Of a stretch of 64,000 bases of DNA, positions 34,501 through 43,376 are shown one piece after another. The notes beneath the pieces are model-generated. The model worked only from the letters and a program-made list of their open reading frames with translations. It ran no database searches and had not been told where the DNA came from. The stretch lies in the NCBI RefSeq assembly GCF_900099735.1, contig NZ_FNDT01000008.1, forward strand, positions 78,752-142,751, read 5' to 3'. Within the stretch, counting starts at the first letter, position 1, and every line of letters begins with the position of its first letter. This DNA is from Arthrobacter subterraneus. GTDB taxonomy: Bacteria > Actinomycetota > Actinomycetes > Actinomycetales > Micrococcaceae. Position numbers and translations under genes: made by a program.

Positions 34501-35221
34501 GGGTGGCCGCATGGTTGTTCCGTGAACCGGCATGGCGCAGAACGGCACCGGGCGCCACCACCACCCGGTGTCCGGCGAGCCGGTTGCGCCAGCAGAAATC
34601 GACGTCGTCTCCGGTGCCGGGAAGCGCAGGGTCGAATCCGCCGAGCTTGTCCCACACATCACGGCGGATCAGCATGCCGGCTGAATTCACGGCGAACATG
34701 TCGCTGCGGGCGTCGTACTGGCCCTGGTCCAGTTCATCCACGTCGATCAGGGTGAGTCGCTCGGACCAGCGGCTGACGGACAGGCCGACGTCAACGAGCT
34801 TCCGCCGGTGCTCCCACTCCACCTGCTTGGCACCGGCAACGGTCACCGAGGGTGCAAGCTCCACCGCGCGAAGAAGTTCCTCAAGCGCGGTGGGTTCAGG
34901 AGCGGAATCGTCATGCAGGAGCCAGATCCAATCGTGGATCCCGCTCTCGGGGTCCGGACGGCGGCCGGCCGGGATTTCGGCAAGTGCGGTGCGTACAGCG
35001 GCGCCGAATCCGCCTCGGCCTGCCGCACCCACCACGGGTGACCCCACCGGAAGCTGCAGTTGCAGAATTGACGCCGATTCATCTGTTGAACCGGCGTCGA
35101 CTCCTACATGGAAATCCGGGGGTCGGGTCTGCTGACCGAGTGCCTTGAGAGTGTCAGGGAGAAACTCGGCGCCGTTGTGGGCTACTACAACAGCTGTGAC
35201 CCTTTGCTGCGGGTGAATCAG
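31532..35221 (-). CDS. Large GT2 glycosyltransferase with polytopic membrane region
   Basis: About 1,229 residues. The N-terminal GT2 domain (about 1-280) begins VTAVVVAHNGAEFLPDTL and has the metal motif IWLLHDDSAPEP and GTGDDVDFCWRNRL. Around 12 membrane helices and an extracytoplasmic domain follow. The last 130 residues are low complexity (Ala, Ser, Asn, Gly). The start is unclear: the GT fold requires residues upstream of ATG 35047. The frame between 35047 and the TGA codons near 35297 has no ATG or TTG, and its only GTG is at a position that would still remove the first strands. CTG 35221, overlapping the whiB stop, is my best guess. The arrangement whiB-GT-DUF5719 is conserved in actinobacteria, where such transferases build cell-envelope polysaccharide. 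Confidence 0.82.
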   Translation of the reverse strand: MIHPQQRVTAVVVAHNGAEFLPDTLKALGQQTRPPDFHVGVDAGSTDESASILQLQLPVGSPVVGAAGRGGFGAAVRTALAEIPAGRRPDPESGIHDWIWLLHDDSAPEPTALEELLRAVELAPSVTVAGAKQVEWEHRRKLVDVGLSVSRWSERLTLIDVDELDQGQYDARSDMFAVNSAGMLIRRDVWDKLGGFDPALPGTGDDVDFCWRNRLAGHRVVVAPGAVLRHAGSRNNHAATLGAARRAEVYLRLKHATLWKVPFLAVGAVLGGVARLVLGLLAKDPGYGVAQLTASIAAALKPFDLYRSRRSAARTRRLPRSVVRALRTERRDVWSHRKSVVEAFSARGLEDESFAQSTAADVPTGDANDDFAALEGPSRIWAGWGAIAAALVLLGVSLVALHRFVGAPALAGGSLLPLSADPAEIWSNASRWWIDLGSGFAGHGDPFSYVLWLLSVLGFGNGNAAVVVLLLCAAPLAGLSAWFGSSAFVRSRSLRLWAAFFWGSLPVLQVATGSGRLGALLVHILLPLVALALIRAVGQAPGRPGSQANDAVESSARQRSLQLMLKPGINGVPSWTAAAAAGLLLAVVVASAPSLLLFFVLAVVTITLVARRRAKTVWWSLLPPLALFIPFAASTLDRPHAVFGDPGLPLPFDSAPVWQQVLGYPVSFNPAGTLAALPALSEGPWPLVAALIIGLPVVLLAVTALFLPGKGRAAARVLWALALLAILGSVGSSLVVTAVGSSSLITPFTGPWVSVLCLALLAAALIGGEWLLQLLRAGRLGHTARSPRGARIWLTAAALVLALGPATSLTVWLVPQLRGSDPAAEATAFGTESAVLPSAPRTLPATAADRGTGGQRSTTLVMNVDGDSNVSAALMRGGGTTLDSLSQIYAARQLHGLLLDAQLRTDDDATADVRRTVATLVAGNGVDPREELQRLGVGFVVLQQSDSAAEVLASQIDSVPGLVSVGATEAGWLWRVEMSASGDSAAEAQVGRLRIVDESGATLSVLDSGATTAAVEIPAGPDGRSLVLSERSAPGWEATLNGQRLEPASTGWNQAYSLPAEGGNLEVRYVTAWEPWAGIAQAIVFGLTVLLAVPIPARPRFVHVPQSRSRAAVGSGSNASGSSGRRGAAASTTAGSNGSDSNRPASNASVPNASGSSAAVPNAAGSSAAVPNAAGANGRRAPVPGSAEASTGVGSEASASASSAGTSEPASGPADPVRESALSSGRTGN
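31701..31790. repeat. 30-bp repeats in the C-terminal coding region of the GT2 gene
   Basis: Units at 31701-31730 and 31731-31760 differ by one base (GCAGCGTTGGGAACAGCGGC, then GCTGGACCCG or GCTGGAGCCG). A degraded third copy follows at 31761. On the coding strand they specify SSAAVPNAAG-type decapeptides of the disordered tail, and the unit length keeps the frame. Confidence 0.85.
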
Positions 35222-35766
35222 ACCGCTCGCTTTCGTAACCGGCGGCGCTCGCGCTCTGAAAGGCCGCCCCAGATGCCGAAGCGCTCATCATTTTCCAGCG
35301 CGTACTCCAGGCACTGTGACTTGACGTTGCAGGATCCGCAGACCTTCTTGGCGTCTCGCGTGGAGCCGCCCTTCTCCGGGAAGAATGCTTCCGGGTCCGT
35401 CTGGGCGCAGAGTGCGTCCGCCTGCCAGCCCAGCTCGCCTTCGTCGTCGAAGTTTGAACCGAAACCTGGAAGACCGATCCAGACGGCCTGCTCAACCCGC
35501 TCCGGAGCAGGCTGACGGCGAGGTTCGGCCGTGGGGTCCGCCTCGAGGAAATTCTCGACGCCGGAACCCCCGCTCAGCGCCTCGTGCGCCGCAAGGAAGG
35601 CGGTTGCCTCGTCTTCCAGCGGCTGAGTCTGCTGCCTGTACCTCTCCGCGGCGTCAGGATCCGCCGGGTCGACGAACCAGTCCTGTGGAACGCCGCGCGA
35701 TCCGTAGCGCGCAGACGCCTGGGCCGCGATGGACCTGCGGTCCTCAATGTGCTCTGCCTGCCCCAT
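35218..35766 (-). CDS. whiB2: WhiB-family iron-sulfur transcription factor (WhiB2-like)
   Basis: A 182-residue Wbl protein. The 4Fe-4S ligands are C120, C143, C146 and C152 (CGSCNVKSQC), followed by the GIWGG turn at 164-168 and the basic tail RERRRLRKRAV. The start is ATG 35766, preceded by GGGAGG; a longer frame to 35865 lacks support. The first 115 residues are an acidic extension longer than in small Wbl proteins. WhiB2/WhmD acts in septation and cell division in mycobacteria and streptomycetes. Position beside the GT, DUF5719, DUF3499 and metallopeptidase-like genes matches the WhiB2 locus. Confidence 0.9.
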   Translation of the reverse strand: MGQAEHIEDRRSIAAQASARYGSRGVPQDWFVDPADPDAAERYRQQTQPLEDEATAFLAAHEALSGGSGVENFLEADPTAEPRRQPAPERVEQAVWIGLPGFGSNFDDEGELGWQADALCAQTDPEAFFPEKGGSTRDAKKVCGSCNVKSQCLEYALENDERFGIWGGLSERERRRLRKRAV

Positions 35767-35879
35767 ACCAGCCTCCCGGTGTTGCAGCTTCGGCCAGAAG
35801 CTAGTGTGGGAGATGCGCCTCCAGCAAGTCGCTGAGAAACCCCGAAATCCCGTCCGCCGAAGCAAATCCGATGACCTAA

Positions 35880-35893
35880 TTACACGCGTGTAA
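35880..35893. promoter_or_regulatory. Perfect 14-bp palindrome upstream of whiB
   Basis: TTACACGCGTGTAA is fully self-complementary. It lies 114-127 bases upstream of the whiB start and 139 bases upstream of the divergent TIGR03089 gene. It is a candidate operator. I cannot assign a regulator from sequence alone. Confidence 0.55.
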
Positions 35894-36031
35894 GTCCCAT
35901 TCAGTCAAGCGGCGAAGGGAATCTTATAGAGTGACTTTCACGGATCGCGGGTACGCCACGCGCAGCTCTCCTCACAATTGTGCAACTGAACCCGCAGGTC
36001 AGCTCGCTTACCACCCGAAAGCAGGTACCCC

Positions 36032-36757
36032 GTGGCTCCACTTCAATCCATCGCAGAATTGCTCGAGTCTTTCCGCTCCGCCGCCGGCGCGCCACGCCTG
36101 ATTTGGTACGGACCGGACCACGAGCGGGTGGAACTCTCCGGCAGAGTCCTCGAAAACTGGGTGGCCAAGACGTCCAACATGCTCGTGGAAGAGCTCGACG
36201 CCGTCCCCGGCACCGTCGTCGCCGCGGACGTGCCGCCGCATTGGAAGAGCCTCGTCTGGGCACTGGGCGGCTGGCAGGTCGGAGCGGTCACACTGCTCGA
36301 CGGCGGATCCCCCGCGGATCTCCGGCTCACCATGGAGGCCCGTGAGGAAACTCCCGACCCCGGCCGGGATGAGCTGCGCGTGTTCGTCGCCCCGGGAGCG
36401 CTCGACATGCGCTGGCCCGGCATCCTCCCCGACGGCGCAGTGGATTACGCGGCAACGGTGCGCTCCTACGGCGATGTCTATCTGGATGAACCGGCCGATG
36501 GGAAGGCCGAACTCGTGCGCACGGGCGGAGCCGGCTACACCTTCACCGACCTGCTGGACTCGGGTCCGGTGGCGGGAGCGGACGCGCCGTCGCCGGGCGT
36601 CTGGCTGGTCCCGGCGTCGTTGCCGCTGATGACCGTACTGTCCGCTGCCGTGGGAATCTGGGCCGACGGCGGCACAGTGGTTCTGGTGCACCCGAGCGTG
36701 GAAGTCACCGAACGGCTGGTCGCGGGAGAACGGATTACTGCCCGGCTGGACGGCTAG
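36032..36757 (+). CDS. TIGR03089 family protein
   Basis: A 241-residue actinobacterial protein of unknown function, related to the N-terminal part of AMP-binding (acyl-CoA synthetase) enzymes. The start is GTG 36032. Typical segments are PRLIWYGPDHERVELSGRVL, NWVAKTSNMLVEEL and GGWQVGAVTLLDGG, resembling the N-terminal subdomain of adenylating enzymes. The P-loop and the C-terminal hinge domain are absent, so it cannot adenylate on its own. It is divergent from whiB, as is common in this group. Confidence 0.88.
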   Translation: MAPLQSIAELLESFRSAAGAPRLIWYGPDHERVELSGRVLENWVAKTSNMLVEELDAVPGTVVAADVPPHWKSLVWALGGWQVGAVTLLDGGSPADLRLTMEAREETPDPGRDELRVFVAPGALDMRWPGILPDGAVDYAATVRSYGDVYLDEPADGKAELVRTGGAGYTFTDLLDSGPVAGADAPSPGVWLVPASLPLMTVLSAAVGIWADGGTVVLVHPSVEVTERLVAGERITARLDG

Positions 36758-36781
36758 AAACCCGCATTCATCCCCGGCGCA

Positions 36782-37354
36782 TTACTGGTCCGTCGGCCGG
36801 ACAGGCTTGCCGGGCTGGGGAGTTGCGGGATCGCCTGCGGGAGCGGCGTCCGCAGTGGCATGTGCGTGCGGGTGAATCAGCTCGTGGTCGTGGGCAAACG
36901 CCGGGTCGGCGTCAAGCTCCTCGTTGAAGACCCAGAACCGGTACGCGATGAAGCGAACAACGGTTGCCAGCACGGTGCCCAGAACGCCCGCGATGAACAG
37001 GCCGGGCCGGTCTGAGATCTCAAGGGGATACTTGGCAAGCCAGACGAAGCCCGCCGCAATGCCCATACCAATGGCATTGATGAGCAGGAACATCAGCAGT
37101 TCGTGGACCAGGTTCGCCCGGCGGCGGTGGCGGAACGTCCAGTAACGGTTGGCGATCCAGGAGAAAACGGTGGCAATCGAGGCTGACAGGACCTGCGCCT
37201 TGACCTCGCTGTCCGCCATGGGACCGTGAATGAGCAACCAGAACAGACCCTTGTCGATGACAAACGCCACACCGCCCACGGCCCCGAACTTCGCCAGCTC
37301 CCTCCAGAAAAGGGAGGCGAGAGCCCGCGCCCGGTCGGCAAGTGTGGTGATCAT
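36782..37354 (-). CDS. GtrA family membrane protein
   Basis: A 190-residue protein with four membrane helices in the GtrA pattern. It opens FWRELAKFGAVGGVAFVIDK and then has VFSWIANRYWTF, the family's helix-2 motif. It ends with a His/Ala/Pro-rich cytoplasmic tail. GtrA proteins are thought to flip polyprenyl-linked sugars for cell-surface polysaccharide synthesis. It is convergent with TIGR03089 and divergent from purK (167-base gap). Confidence 0.9.
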   Translation of the reverse strand: MITTLADRARALASLFWRELAKFGAVGGVAFVIDKGLFWLLIHGPMADSEVKAQVLSASIATVFSWIANRYWTFRHRRRANLVHELLMFLLINAIGMGIAAGFVWLAKYPLEISDRPGLFIAGVLGTVLATVVRFIAYRFWVFNEELDADPAFAHDHELIHPHAHATADAAPAGDPATPQPGKPVRPTDQ

Positions 37355-37521
37355 GACCCTCCGGTCTTTGGACGATTCGCCGTAGCAGGACGCCGCCGGC
37401 GCACGTCAGCGCAGCGGGCAAGGGTCCATTTTACCGATCAGGAATGAATGTTTCCTAGGAACCTTCGGTTGCGAACCGGTCACGTCCAGGAGACTGCAGC
37501 GGCAATAGGTACCCTAGGGGG

Positions 37522-38694
37522 GTGACTTTTCCCGTAATTGGTGTGGTGGGCGGCGGCCAGCTGGCCAGGATGATGGCGCCTCCCGCCGTCGCACTTGGTC
37601 TTGAGCTCCGCGTGTTGGCGGAGGGTCCGGATGTTTCGGCGGTGGCCGCCGTCGCCAAATCCTCGGTGGGTGACTACACCAACCTGGAGGATTTGACGGC
37701 GTTCGCCAAGGACGTCGATGTTCTCACCTTTGACCACGAGCACGTGCCGGAGCAGCATCTGCGCGCACTTGTGGAGGCGGGCGTCAACGTACAGCCCCAC
37801 CCTGATGCACTGCGCCATGCTCAGGACAAGCTGGTGATGCGTGCTGCCGTTGACCGCCTGGGTCTGCCCAACCCGCGGTGGGGCGCTGTGTCCTCGGTGG
37901 AAGAGCTGCGCGAGTTCGGTGAGCGGACGGGCTGGCCTGTTGTGTTGAAGACCCCGCGCGGCGGCTATGACGGCAAGGGCGTGCGGATCATCGATTCACC
38001 CGAGGACGCCGCAGAGGCCGCCGAGTGGTTCACCGGCAGTGCCCTGCTCGCCGAAGAAAAGGTGCCCTTCACCCGGGAGCTCTCGGCACTGGTTGCCCGC
38101 TCCGCCAAGGGGGAAGCCCGCGCCTGGCCGCTGGTCCACTCGATCCAGGTCGACGGAGTCTGCGATGAGGTGATCGCCCCCGCACAGGAGCTGCGGGCGG
38201 GCCTTCCCCGCGCCGCGGCGGAAGCCGCGCTGCAGATCGCCGAGGAGCTTGGCGTCACCGGCGTCATGGCCGTTGAACTGTTCGAAGTTCCCGACCGCGG
38301 CCCCGGGTTCCTCATCAATGAGCTCGCCATGCGTCCGCACAACTCCGGACACTGGACCATGGACGGTGCGGTCACCGGCCAGTTCGAGCAGCATCTGCGT
38401 GCCGTCCTGGACCTACCGCTCGGAGATACGTCCCTGGCGTCCGGCGTTGTGGTCATGAAGAACATCCTCGGCGGAGATAACGCCGACCTGTATAGTGCCT
38501 TTCCGCTGGCACTGCAGGCAGAGCCTGCCGCCAAGGTCCACACCTACGGCAAGGGCGTCCGGCCGGGCCGGAAAATCGGTCATGTCAACGCCATCGCACT
38601 CCCCGGTGACACAACGGCACAGGTGAGGGAACGCGCCGAGCGCACCGCGGCAATCCTTCGGGACGGCCGCGACCCCCGGAAGGAAACATCGTGA
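37522..38694 (+). CDS. purK: 5-(carboxyamino)imidazole ribonucleotide synthase PurK
   Basis: A 390-residue ATP-grasp enzyme that makes N5-CAIR from AIR, ATP and bicarbonate. It starts at GTG 37522 after a GGGGGG stretch, with [13 protein letters not shown] at the N-terminus. The ATP-grasp region has [14 protein letters not shown], and the C-terminal part has [18 protein letters not shown]. The stop overlaps the start of purE (GTGA), so the two steps of the pathway are coupled. Confidence 0.97.
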   Translation: MTFPVIGVVGGGQLARMMAPPAVALGLELRVLAEGPDVSAVAAVAKSSVGDYTNLEDLTAFAKDVDVLTFDHEHVPEQHLRALVEAGVNVQPHPDALRHAQDKLVMRAAVDRLGLPNPRWGAVSSVEELREFGERTGWPVVLKTPRGGYDGKGVRIIDSPEDAAEAAEWFTGSALLAEEKVPFTRELSALVARSAKGEARAWPLVHSIQVDGVCDEVIAPAQELRAGLPRAAAEAALQIAEELGVTGVMAVELFEVPDRGPGFLINELAMRPHNSGHWTMDGAVTGQFEQHLRAVLDLPLGDTSLASGVVVMKNILGGDNADLYSAFPLALQAEPAAKVHTYGKGVRPGRKIGHVNAIALPGDTTAQVRERAERTAAILRDGRDPRKETS

Positions 38695-39239
38695 ACAACT
38701 CCCCCGCCGGCGCCGTCGTGGGCCTCGTGATGGGCTCGGACTCCGACTGGCCGGTCATGGAGGCCGCCGCCCTCGCACTCGAAGAGTTCGGCATCCCCTA
38801 TGAGGCCGACGTCGTCTCCGCACACCGCATGCCTGAAGACATGGTCGAGTACGGGCGTGCCGCCGCCGGACGCGGCCTGAAGGTCATCATCGCCGGGGCC
38901 GGCGGCGCAGCCCATCTGCCCGGCATGCTGGCATCACTGACCCCGCTGCCCGTCATCGGCGTCCCCGTACCCCTCAAACACCTCGACGGCATGGACTCCC
39001 TGCTCTCCATCGTCCAGATGCCTGCAGGCATCCCGGTGGCCACGGTCTCTGTCGGCGGCGCACGGAACGCCGGACTCCTCGCTGTCCGGATCCTCGCCTC
39101 CGGCGACAGTCCCCGGGCAAAGGAGCTCTCCGGGAAACTGACGGAGTTCGCAGAGGGTCTGCGCCAGACCGCCCTCGGCAAAGGCGCCAGGCTCCGTGAG
39201 CGGGCGGGAACGCGAGCCGGCTCTGAAGGCGGCGCATGA
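38691..39239 (+). CDS. purE: N5-CAIR mutase PurE
   Basis: A 182-residue class I PurE that converts N5-CAIR to CAIR. It has [13 protein letters not shown] (phosphate-binding), [12 protein letters not shown] (active-site His) and [13 protein letters not shown]. Class I fits the presence of purK. It overlaps purK by 4 bases and the LCP gene by 4 bases. Confidence 0.97.
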   Translation: MNNSPAGAVVGLVMGSDSDWPVMEAAALALEEFGIPYEADVVSAHRMPEDMVEYGRAAAGRGLKVIIAGAGGAAHLPGMLASLTPLPVIGVPVPLKHLDGMDSLLSIVQMPAGIPVATVSVGGARNAGLLAVRILASGDSPRAKELSGKLTEFAEGLRQTALGKGARLRERAGTRAGSEGGA

Positions 39240-40810
39240 GCCGGGCGGTTCACCCCGGCCGGCCTTCCGAACGGACCCTGCTCACCGACCCGGTGCGCTA
39301 CCCGGAGGCCGCCCAGTCCGGCGTCCGCACCAAGCGTGCCTTCCTTCTTCTCCTGTTGACCCTGCTCCTCCCCGGAGCGGCACAGGTGGTCGCCGGTGAC
39401 CGCAAGCTTGGCCGACGCGCCCTCCGCGTCACTTTCACCATGTGGCTCCTGGTGATTGCCGGCGTCGTACTGGCAGGGCTCAACCGGCAGCTGGTGGTGA
39501 GCCTGCTGGCGAATGAGTGGTTCTCCCTGCTACTGATCGCGGTCCTCGTGGCGCTGGCGGTGGGCTGGGCGCTCCTGTTCATCAACACCCTCCGCCTCAT
39601 CCGTCCGCCCCTGCTGGACCGGGGGATGCGCCCGGCCGTCGCCGCGACCCTGGCCCTGCTGATGCTGGTGACCAGCGGCAGCCTCGGCTACGGCGCCTAC
39701 CTGCTCAACGTCGGCCGCAATACGTTCGGCAACATCTTCCAGGCCGGACCGGCGTTCGATCCCGTGGACGGACGCTACAACTTCCTGCTCATGGGGGGCG
39801 ACGCCGGTGAGGACCGTACCGGACGGCGCCCCGACAGCATCTCGGTGATCAGCGTCGACGCACGCTCCGGAGCCGCGGTCACGTTCAGCATCCCCCGCGA
39901 CTTCCAGAACGCACCCTTCTCCGAGGACTCCCCGCTGTGGGAGGTCTGGCCGGACGGTTACAACTGCGGCAATGACTGCATCATCAACAGCCTCTACCCG
40001 GTGGTCAGCCAGGACTACGCCGACCTGTATCCGGATTCCCAGGACCCCGGCGCCGAGGCAATGATGGACGCCGCAAGCGGGATCCTCGGCATCGAGGTCC
40101 AGGCCTACATCCTCGTGGACATGGCCGGCTTCGAGCAGCTGATCGACGCTATGGGCGGCATCACCATCGACGCCGGTGGGTGGGTTCCCATCACGTCGGC
40201 GGAGATCCCCGGCTCGGACCCGAAACGCTACTACCCGCCGTCGGCCTGGATTGCGCCCGGCGTGCAGACTCTCAACGGCTATGAGGCGCTCTGGTACGCC
40301 CGGTCGCGCGAGTACGCAACCGACTACTCCCGGATCCAGCGCCAGCAGTGCGTCCAGGCGGCGATGATCGCCCAGCTCGATCCCGCCACCGTCCTGAGCC
40401 GCTTCCAGGAGATCGCGGCCGCCGGAACGCAGATCGTCGAGACCGATATCCCGCGTGACCAGCTGGGCAGTTTTGTGGATCTCGCCATCAAGGCGAAAAA
40501 TCACGACGTCGGCCGCCTCACCATCGGCGCGCCGGACTTCGGGGATCCGGGCGACTTCTTCTCCACGTACCCTGACATCCCGCTGGTTCACCAGCGGGTC
40601 CAGGAGACGCTGGCAGCGGCCTCTGAGGACGCCGAAGCAGCACCCGCGGGCACCCTGGAACTGAACCGCGCCGGGCTGATTGAAGCGCTTCCGGCGCAGG
40701 CCGTCACGGACGAGATCACCGTCGAATACCTGCACCAGCTTGCGGTGAACCAGGACTGGACCACGCTCGAATCACTGTTGGCCGACAACGGGGAATGCAC
40801 CCCCGCCTAA
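39236..40810 (+). CDS. LytR-CpsA-Psr (LCP) family wall-polymer ligase
   Basis: A 524-residue protein. The N-terminal 160 residues contain about four membrane helices ([18 protein letters not shown] is the first). The LCP domain (about residues 175-420) starts [20 protein letters not shown], with the Asp and Arg residues that bind the pyrophosphate lipid, and later [23 protein letters not shown] enzymes attach arabinogalactan or teichoic-acid-like polymers to peptidoglycan outside the membrane. The gene overlaps purE by ATGA and precedes manA by 15 bases. Confidence 0.93.
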   Translation: MSRAVHPGRPSERTLLTDPVRYPEAAQSGVRTKRAFLLLLLTLLLPGAAQVVAGDRKLGRRALRVTFTMWLLVIAGVVLAGLNRQLVVSLLANEWFSLLLIAVLVALAVGWALLFINTLRLIRPPLLDRGMRPAVAATLALLMLVTSGSLGYGAYLLNVGRNTFGNIFQAGPAFDPVDGRYNFLLMGGDAGEDRTGRRPDSISVISVDARSGAAVTFSIPRDFQNAPFSEDSPLWEVWPDGYNCGNDCIINSLYPVVSQDYADLYPDSQDPGAEAMMDAASGILGIEVQAYILVDMAGFEQLIDAMGGITIDAGGWVPITSAEIPGSDPKRYYPPSAWIAPGVQTLNGYEALWYARSREYATDYSRIQRQQCVQAAMIAQLDPATVLSRFQEIAAAGTQIVETDIPRDQLGSFVDLAIKAKNHDVGRLTIGAPDFGDPGDFFSTYPDIPLVHQRVQETLAAASEDAEAAPAGTLELNRAGLIEALPAQAVTDEITVEYLHQLAVNQDWTTLESLLADNGECTPA

Positions 40811-40825
40811 GGAACGGAACCGCCG

Positions 40826-42181
40826 ATGTACCAGCTGGACAACCCGTTGCGCCCCTACGACTGGGGATCCACCACGGCCATCGCGGAGCTGCTCGGACGC
40901 ACCCCGTCCGGCGGCCCCGAGGCGGAGCTGTGGATCGGCGCGCACCCGGACTCCCCCTCCACCGTGCAGGGCCATGGGGATAGCGGGACAGGTCTGGACG
41001 AGCTGATCGGCGCTGACCCGGACCGTACCCTCGGCTCCCCCACCCGGGACGCCTTCGGGGACCGCCTCCCCTTCCTGATGAAGGTGCTCGCCGCGGCAGC
41101 GCCGCTGTCCCTCCAGGTGCACCCCAGCCCGGAACAGGCCCGCGAGGGGTTTGACCGGGAGAACGCAGCCTCGGTCCCCCAGGATGCACCGCACCGCAAC
41201 TACCGCGACGCGTTCTCCAAACCCGAACTCATCTTCGCCCTCACCGGCTTCGACGCCCTCTGCGGCTTCCGGGCTCCGGCTGAGGCCGCTGAGATTTTCA
41301 CGTGGCTCGCCGGGCTGGTCGAACAGCGGGGGCAGGCACCGGCCATCCTGCGGTCCGTCGTGACCGACCTCGGCAATCCTGATGAAGCAGCGGCGCTCCG
41401 GGAGGCCTTCACACGGCTCCTGACCAGCCCGGACGAGAGCCGGGCCGCCGTTGAGTCCGTGGTCGGGGCACTGGACGACGGCGGTGCTCCGGAGTCCGAC
41501 AGCCTGGAGGGCTCCGCAGCCGCCACCGTGCTCCAGCTCAACGGGCACCATCCCGGTGATCCGGGCGTGCTGGTGGCACTGCTCCTCAACAGGGTCACCC
41601 TGCGCCCGGGCCAGGCGCTGTACCTGCCCGCCGGCAATGTGCACGCGTACCTGGAGGGTCTGGGCGTCGAGGTCATGGCGTCCTCCGACAATGTGCTTCG
41701 CGGCGGGCTGACCACCAAGCACGTGGATACCGGGGAACTGCTGAAGACGGTGGAGTTCGCTCCGCTGGAGTTGCCCCTGCTTGAGCCCGAGTCCACTCCG
41801 CTGGGCCAGGAACTCTACTGCCCGCCGTTCGACGAGTTCCAGCTGCAGCGGCTGGAACTCCCGTCGGCTTTCGGTGACACTGCCGCCTCAGCCGACATTC
41901 CGGTGGCCCAGAACGGGCCGGCTGTGGTCCTGGTGGTGTCCGGGACGATTGTGCTCGATTCGCCCAAGGGCGACCTCATTCTCCACCGCGGGCAGAGCGC
42001 GTTCATCCCGGCCAACGAGTCACCCGTGATGGCACGCCTCGCGTCTGACACCACGGACACCACCGACGACGACGGCGGCAGCACCGCCGTCGCTTTCGCG
42101 GTCACCGTGGGTGCCGCTGGGGATGCTAATCCCGGCGGGCTGGGTCCTGTGCGCGGCCGCCGCGAAGAGACGCAGCCTTAG
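40826..42181 (+). CDS. manA: Mannose-6-phosphate isomerase, class I
   Basis: A 451-residue zinc enzyme interconverting fructose-6-phosphate and mannose-6-phosphate. It starts MYQLDNPLRPYDWGSTTAI. The motif PLSLQVHPSPEQA holds metal ligands, and FSKPELIFALTGFDALCGFR and LYLPAGNVHAYLEGLGVEVM follow. It supplies mannose for envelope glycans and for Pmt. The C-terminus is about 50 residues longer than typical. The gene's 3' end overlaps the convergent femX-like gene by 56 bases. Confidence 0.95.
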   Translation: MYQLDNPLRPYDWGSTTAIAELLGRTPSGGPEAELWIGAHPDSPSTVQGHGDSGTGLDELIGADPDRTLGSPTRDAFGDRLPFLMKVLAAAAPLSLQVHPSPEQAREGFDRENAASVPQDAPHRNYRDAFSKPELIFALTGFDALCGFRAPAEAAEIFTWLAGLVEQRGQAPAILRSVVTDLGNPDEAAALREAFTRLLTSPDESRAAVESVVGALDDGGAPESDSLEGSAAATVLQLNGHHPGDPGVLVALLLNRVTLRPGQALYLPAGNVHAYLEGLGVEVMASSDNVLRGGLTTKHVDTGELLKTVEFAPLELPLLEPESTPLGQELYCPPFDEFQLQRLELPSAFGDTAASADIPVAQNGPAVVLVVSGTIVLDSPKGDLILHRGQSAFIPANESPVMARLASDTTDTTDDDGGSTAVAFAVTVGAAGDANPGGLGPVRGRREETQP

Positions 42182-43310
42182 CCTTCAGCGCCGGCAGGGC
42201 CTTGGTCCGGAGCGCCGGCAGGGCCTTGGTGCGGAGGGCCGGCAGGGCTTTGGTCCGGAGGGCCGGCAGGGCGTTGGTTCGGAGGGACGGCAGGGCCTTG
42301 GTGCGGAGGGATCCGACTGCGCCGCGTGCAAGGGAAAGCCCCCTGCGTGCCAGCGGCATCGCCGTGGCATAGGCCGGGTAGAGCGGCGACAACGGCTTGT
42401 CCCAGGTGCCCATCAGTAGGTTCTCGTGCTTCGCCCAGCCCATCTTGAACTTTGACACGCCGTCGTTCAGGAGGCCGTTGAAGTCGTAGCGGCGGACTCC
42501 GCGTTCCTTCATAGCCTGGATGGCGAGCCACTTCAGCGCGTAGTTGGCGCGCAGCCGTTCACCTTCCTCGGTCATCCCGCCGTACAGCTCAAACGCGGTG
42601 GAGCCGCTGGCGGACAACCATAGGAACGCCACCACGGTGCTGCCCTGGAAGGCGGCGTAGACAGGCGACGCGTCGCCGAGGTTGTCGAAGATGTCGAGGT
42701 AGTAGCGGTCCTCGTGGATGCCGAAACCGGCACGCTCCGCCGTTTCCCGGTACACGTCCAGGCAGCCCGGCAGCTCCTCCCTGGTCACCTCACGGAACTC
42801 AAGGTCTTCCCGGCCGGACTTGCGGATGTACTGGCGGTGCTTCTTTGACATGTCCGCCAGCAGCTCGTCCTCGGAACGCGACAGGTCCAGGATGAGGGTG
42901 CGGGGAATCAGGATGGTGTTCTTGGTGGGACGGAACCCTGCCGCACGCACCGCGCCGTCGAAGTCGGATTCCGCATCCCCGTCCGGCTCGATACTCAGGA
43001 CGGTACAGGCATAGGCTCTGCGGGCGTAATCCGCCAGTACCTCGAGGACCTCCCGCGCATCCTCCGCACGGCAGACCGGACCGCGCGGAATGTAGACCAG
43101 CGCCCGGAACGGAACGGGCAGCCGACGGATCAGGACCTGTGCACAGGCAACCGTCCCGCCGTCGCGGTTGAGCAGCAGGCGGTCGGTGCTCCATCCGTGG
43201 TCGGCCTTCGTCTGGCCCCAGCCCCAGAGCTGCTGCGGGTGGCCGTCGAGACGGTTCACCTCGGCATCCCAGGCGGCATGGTCAGTACAGGGCGCAACGA
43301 TGAGGGTCAT
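42126..43310 (-). CDS. FemAB/FemX-type peptidoglycan aminoacyltransferase
   Basis: A 394-residue protein with tandem GNAT folds of the FemAB family, which add amino acids to the lipid II peptide bridge using aminoacyl-tRNA. It has WGWGQTKADHGWSTDRLLL near the N-terminus. In the central part it has STVVAFLWLSASGSTAFEL, LYGGMTEEGERLRANYAL and FNGLLNDGVSKFKMGW. The C-terminal 55 residues are a tandem octapeptide array (ALRTKALP) not needed by the family and predicted to be basic and helical. Confidence 0.9.
   Translation of the reverse strand: MTLIVAPCTDHAAWDAEVNRLDGHPQQLWGWGQTKADHGWSTDRLLLNRDGGTVACAQVLIRRLPVPFRALVYIPRGPVCRAEDAREVLEVLADYARRAYACTVLSIEPDGDAESDFDGAVRAAGFRPTKNTILIPRTLILDLSRSEDELLADMSKKHRQYIRKSGREDLEFREVTREELPGCLDVYRETAERAGFGIHEDRYYLDIFDNLGDASPVYAAFQGSTVVAFLWLSASGSTAFELYGGMTEEGERLRANYALKWLAIQAMKERGVRRYDFNGLLNDGVSKFKMGWAKHENLLMGTWDKPLSPLYPAYATAMPLARRGLSLARGAVGSLRTKALPSLRTNALPALRTKALPALRTKALPALRTKALPALKAKAASLRGGRAQDPARRD
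42190..42309. repeat. 24-bp tandem repeat, five copies, in the femX-like gene
   Basis: Units start at 42190, 42214, 42238, 42262 and 42286. The consensus is GCCGGCAGGGCCTTGGTCCG followed by GAGG. On the minus strand they encode ALRTKALP octapeptides at the C-terminus, with one unit reading SLRTNALP. The unit length is a multiple of three, so copy number can vary without breaking the frame. Confidence 0.95.
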
Positions 43311-43376
43311 GCTGCTAAGCCTATCGGCAGGGGCCCGCCGCGAGCGCAGCGGCCTGCCCTCCGAAGCGATAGAGAA

